DNA of 7,091 bases from Lachnospiraceae bacterium (lineage in GTDB: Bacteria > Bacillota > Clostridia > Lachnospirales > Lachnospiraceae). The translations under genes and the position numbers were made by a program. The DNA is taken from positions 1-7,091 of the forward strand of contig CAAFWV010000096.1 in NCBI GenBank assembly GCA_900766815.1, read 5' to 3'. The notes beneath the pieces are model-generated. The model worked only from the letters and a program-made list of their open reading frames with translations. It searched no databases and had not been told where the DNA came from. Shown piece after piece: positions 6,684 to 7,091 of the stretch (position 1 is the stretch's first letter; every line of letters starts with the position of its first letter).

Positions 6684-7091
6684 TCATTCACCCCATACCA
6701 TGTCCAGGAATTCTTTACGCAATAAGATATACTCCTTTAGTTCTCTGAGGCTGCTCTCCCTGTCAGTATAGTATATATTATTCTCATAATCCACAGCCCA
6801 ACGTATCTCGTTCATGCCGGCAGATGCCGCTATTTGGTCAGCCATCTTGTCAATCTCTGATTCAAGAAGTAGGTCCACATAAGGCGACAGCGACCCACGA
6901 TAGTATGCAACCACTCTGTCATAATACTCTGACCTTTCATACAGTGCCGCATACCAGGGTGATGCAAAATCATGCTCACTTAGTTTGGTAAGTCCCGTCG
7001 GATCCTCACAATAATCCGCCATCCATTCCAGGTAGTTACCCATGCTCATATCCATATCCCACACAGGTCCTGCCTTGATGCGTCCGTCGAC
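6684..7091 (-). CDS. CotH-family secretory kinase, C-terminal 135 residues (cut by the window edge)
   Basis: The frame is open to the window edge, so this is the 3' end of a longer gene; the GTG at 7064 is an internal valine codon, not the start. The fragment opens with I-K-A-G-P-V-W-D-M-D-M-S-M-G-N (fragment residues 5-19), matching the C-terminal kinase segment of CotH proteins, where the W-D-x-D aspartates are the likely metal/ATP ligands. Then follow S-P-W-Y, several alpha-helical stretches and E-I-R-W near the end, as in other CotH domains, finishing in a natural stop. CotH enzymes are atypical kinases that phosphorylate secreted or spore-coat proteins; here the neighbours suggest an envelope role, not a spore one, which is inference. 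The N-terminal domains, signal peptide and nucleotide-binding loop lie outside the window. Confidence 0.75.
   Translation of the reverse strand, partial: VDGRIKAGPVWDMDMSMGNYLEWMADYCEDPTGLTKLSEHDFASPWYAALYERSEYYDRVVAYYRGSLSPYVDLLLESEIDKMADQIAASAGMNEIRWAVDYENNIYYTDRESSLRELKEYILLRKEFLDMVWGE

Noticed and set aside
6580..6687. Three direct copies of CCGAAT (6580, 6617, 6679) in the cotH-VTC gap
   Set aside because: The spacing is irregular (37 and 62 bases), the shared core is only six bases, and one copy runs into the cotH stop codon.

Overview
The window looks like a chromosomal surface-polymer locus from a Gram-positive anaerobe of the Clostridia, most likely Lachnospiraceae. The grounds are strong AGGAG-type ribosome sites, a mixed GC content around 45-50%, and a VTC / DUF4956 / CotH-kinase / GT4 / DUF6056 gene set that I associate with that group. 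The taxonomic call is inference. All genes are on the minus strand, so transcription runs from high to low coordinates.

In order of transcription: (a) 7091-6684, the C-terminal end of a CotH-type secretory kinase, cut by the window edge. (b) 6551-5874, a bacterial VTC-domain protein (polyphosphate-polymerase fold). (c) 5857-5183, a DUF4956 membrane protein. (d) 5177-3927, a GT4 glycosyltransferase. (e) 3937-2483, a polytopic DUF6056 membrane protein. Genes b to e are tightly packed (16-bp gap, near-abutting or 4-bp overlap depending on the start chosen, 11-bp overlap), so they are very probably one translationally coupled operon. (f) 2378-1770 and 1758-664, a complete DarTG toxin-antitoxin/anti-phage pair: darT, a DNA ADP-ribosyltransferase, then darG, a macrodomain DNA ADP-ribosylglycohydrolase antitoxin. 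The pair has its own strong promoter. (g) 554-1, the N-terminal half of a second GT4 glycosyltransferase, cut by the other window edge.

The darTG pair is markedly AT-richer than the first glycosyltransferase and sits inside an otherwise continuous polysaccharide gene set. It therefore looks like a defence cassette inserted into a surface-polymer locus. Two observations stand out. First, a LexA/SOS-box-like dyad (GAAC-N4-GTTT, 2437-2450) overlaps the -35 element of the darTG promoter. Second, the VTC-DUF4956-CotH module is coupled to glycosyltransferase-like membrane genes, which suggests an uncharacterised system linking polyphosphate or phosphate chemistry to a cell-surface glycan.
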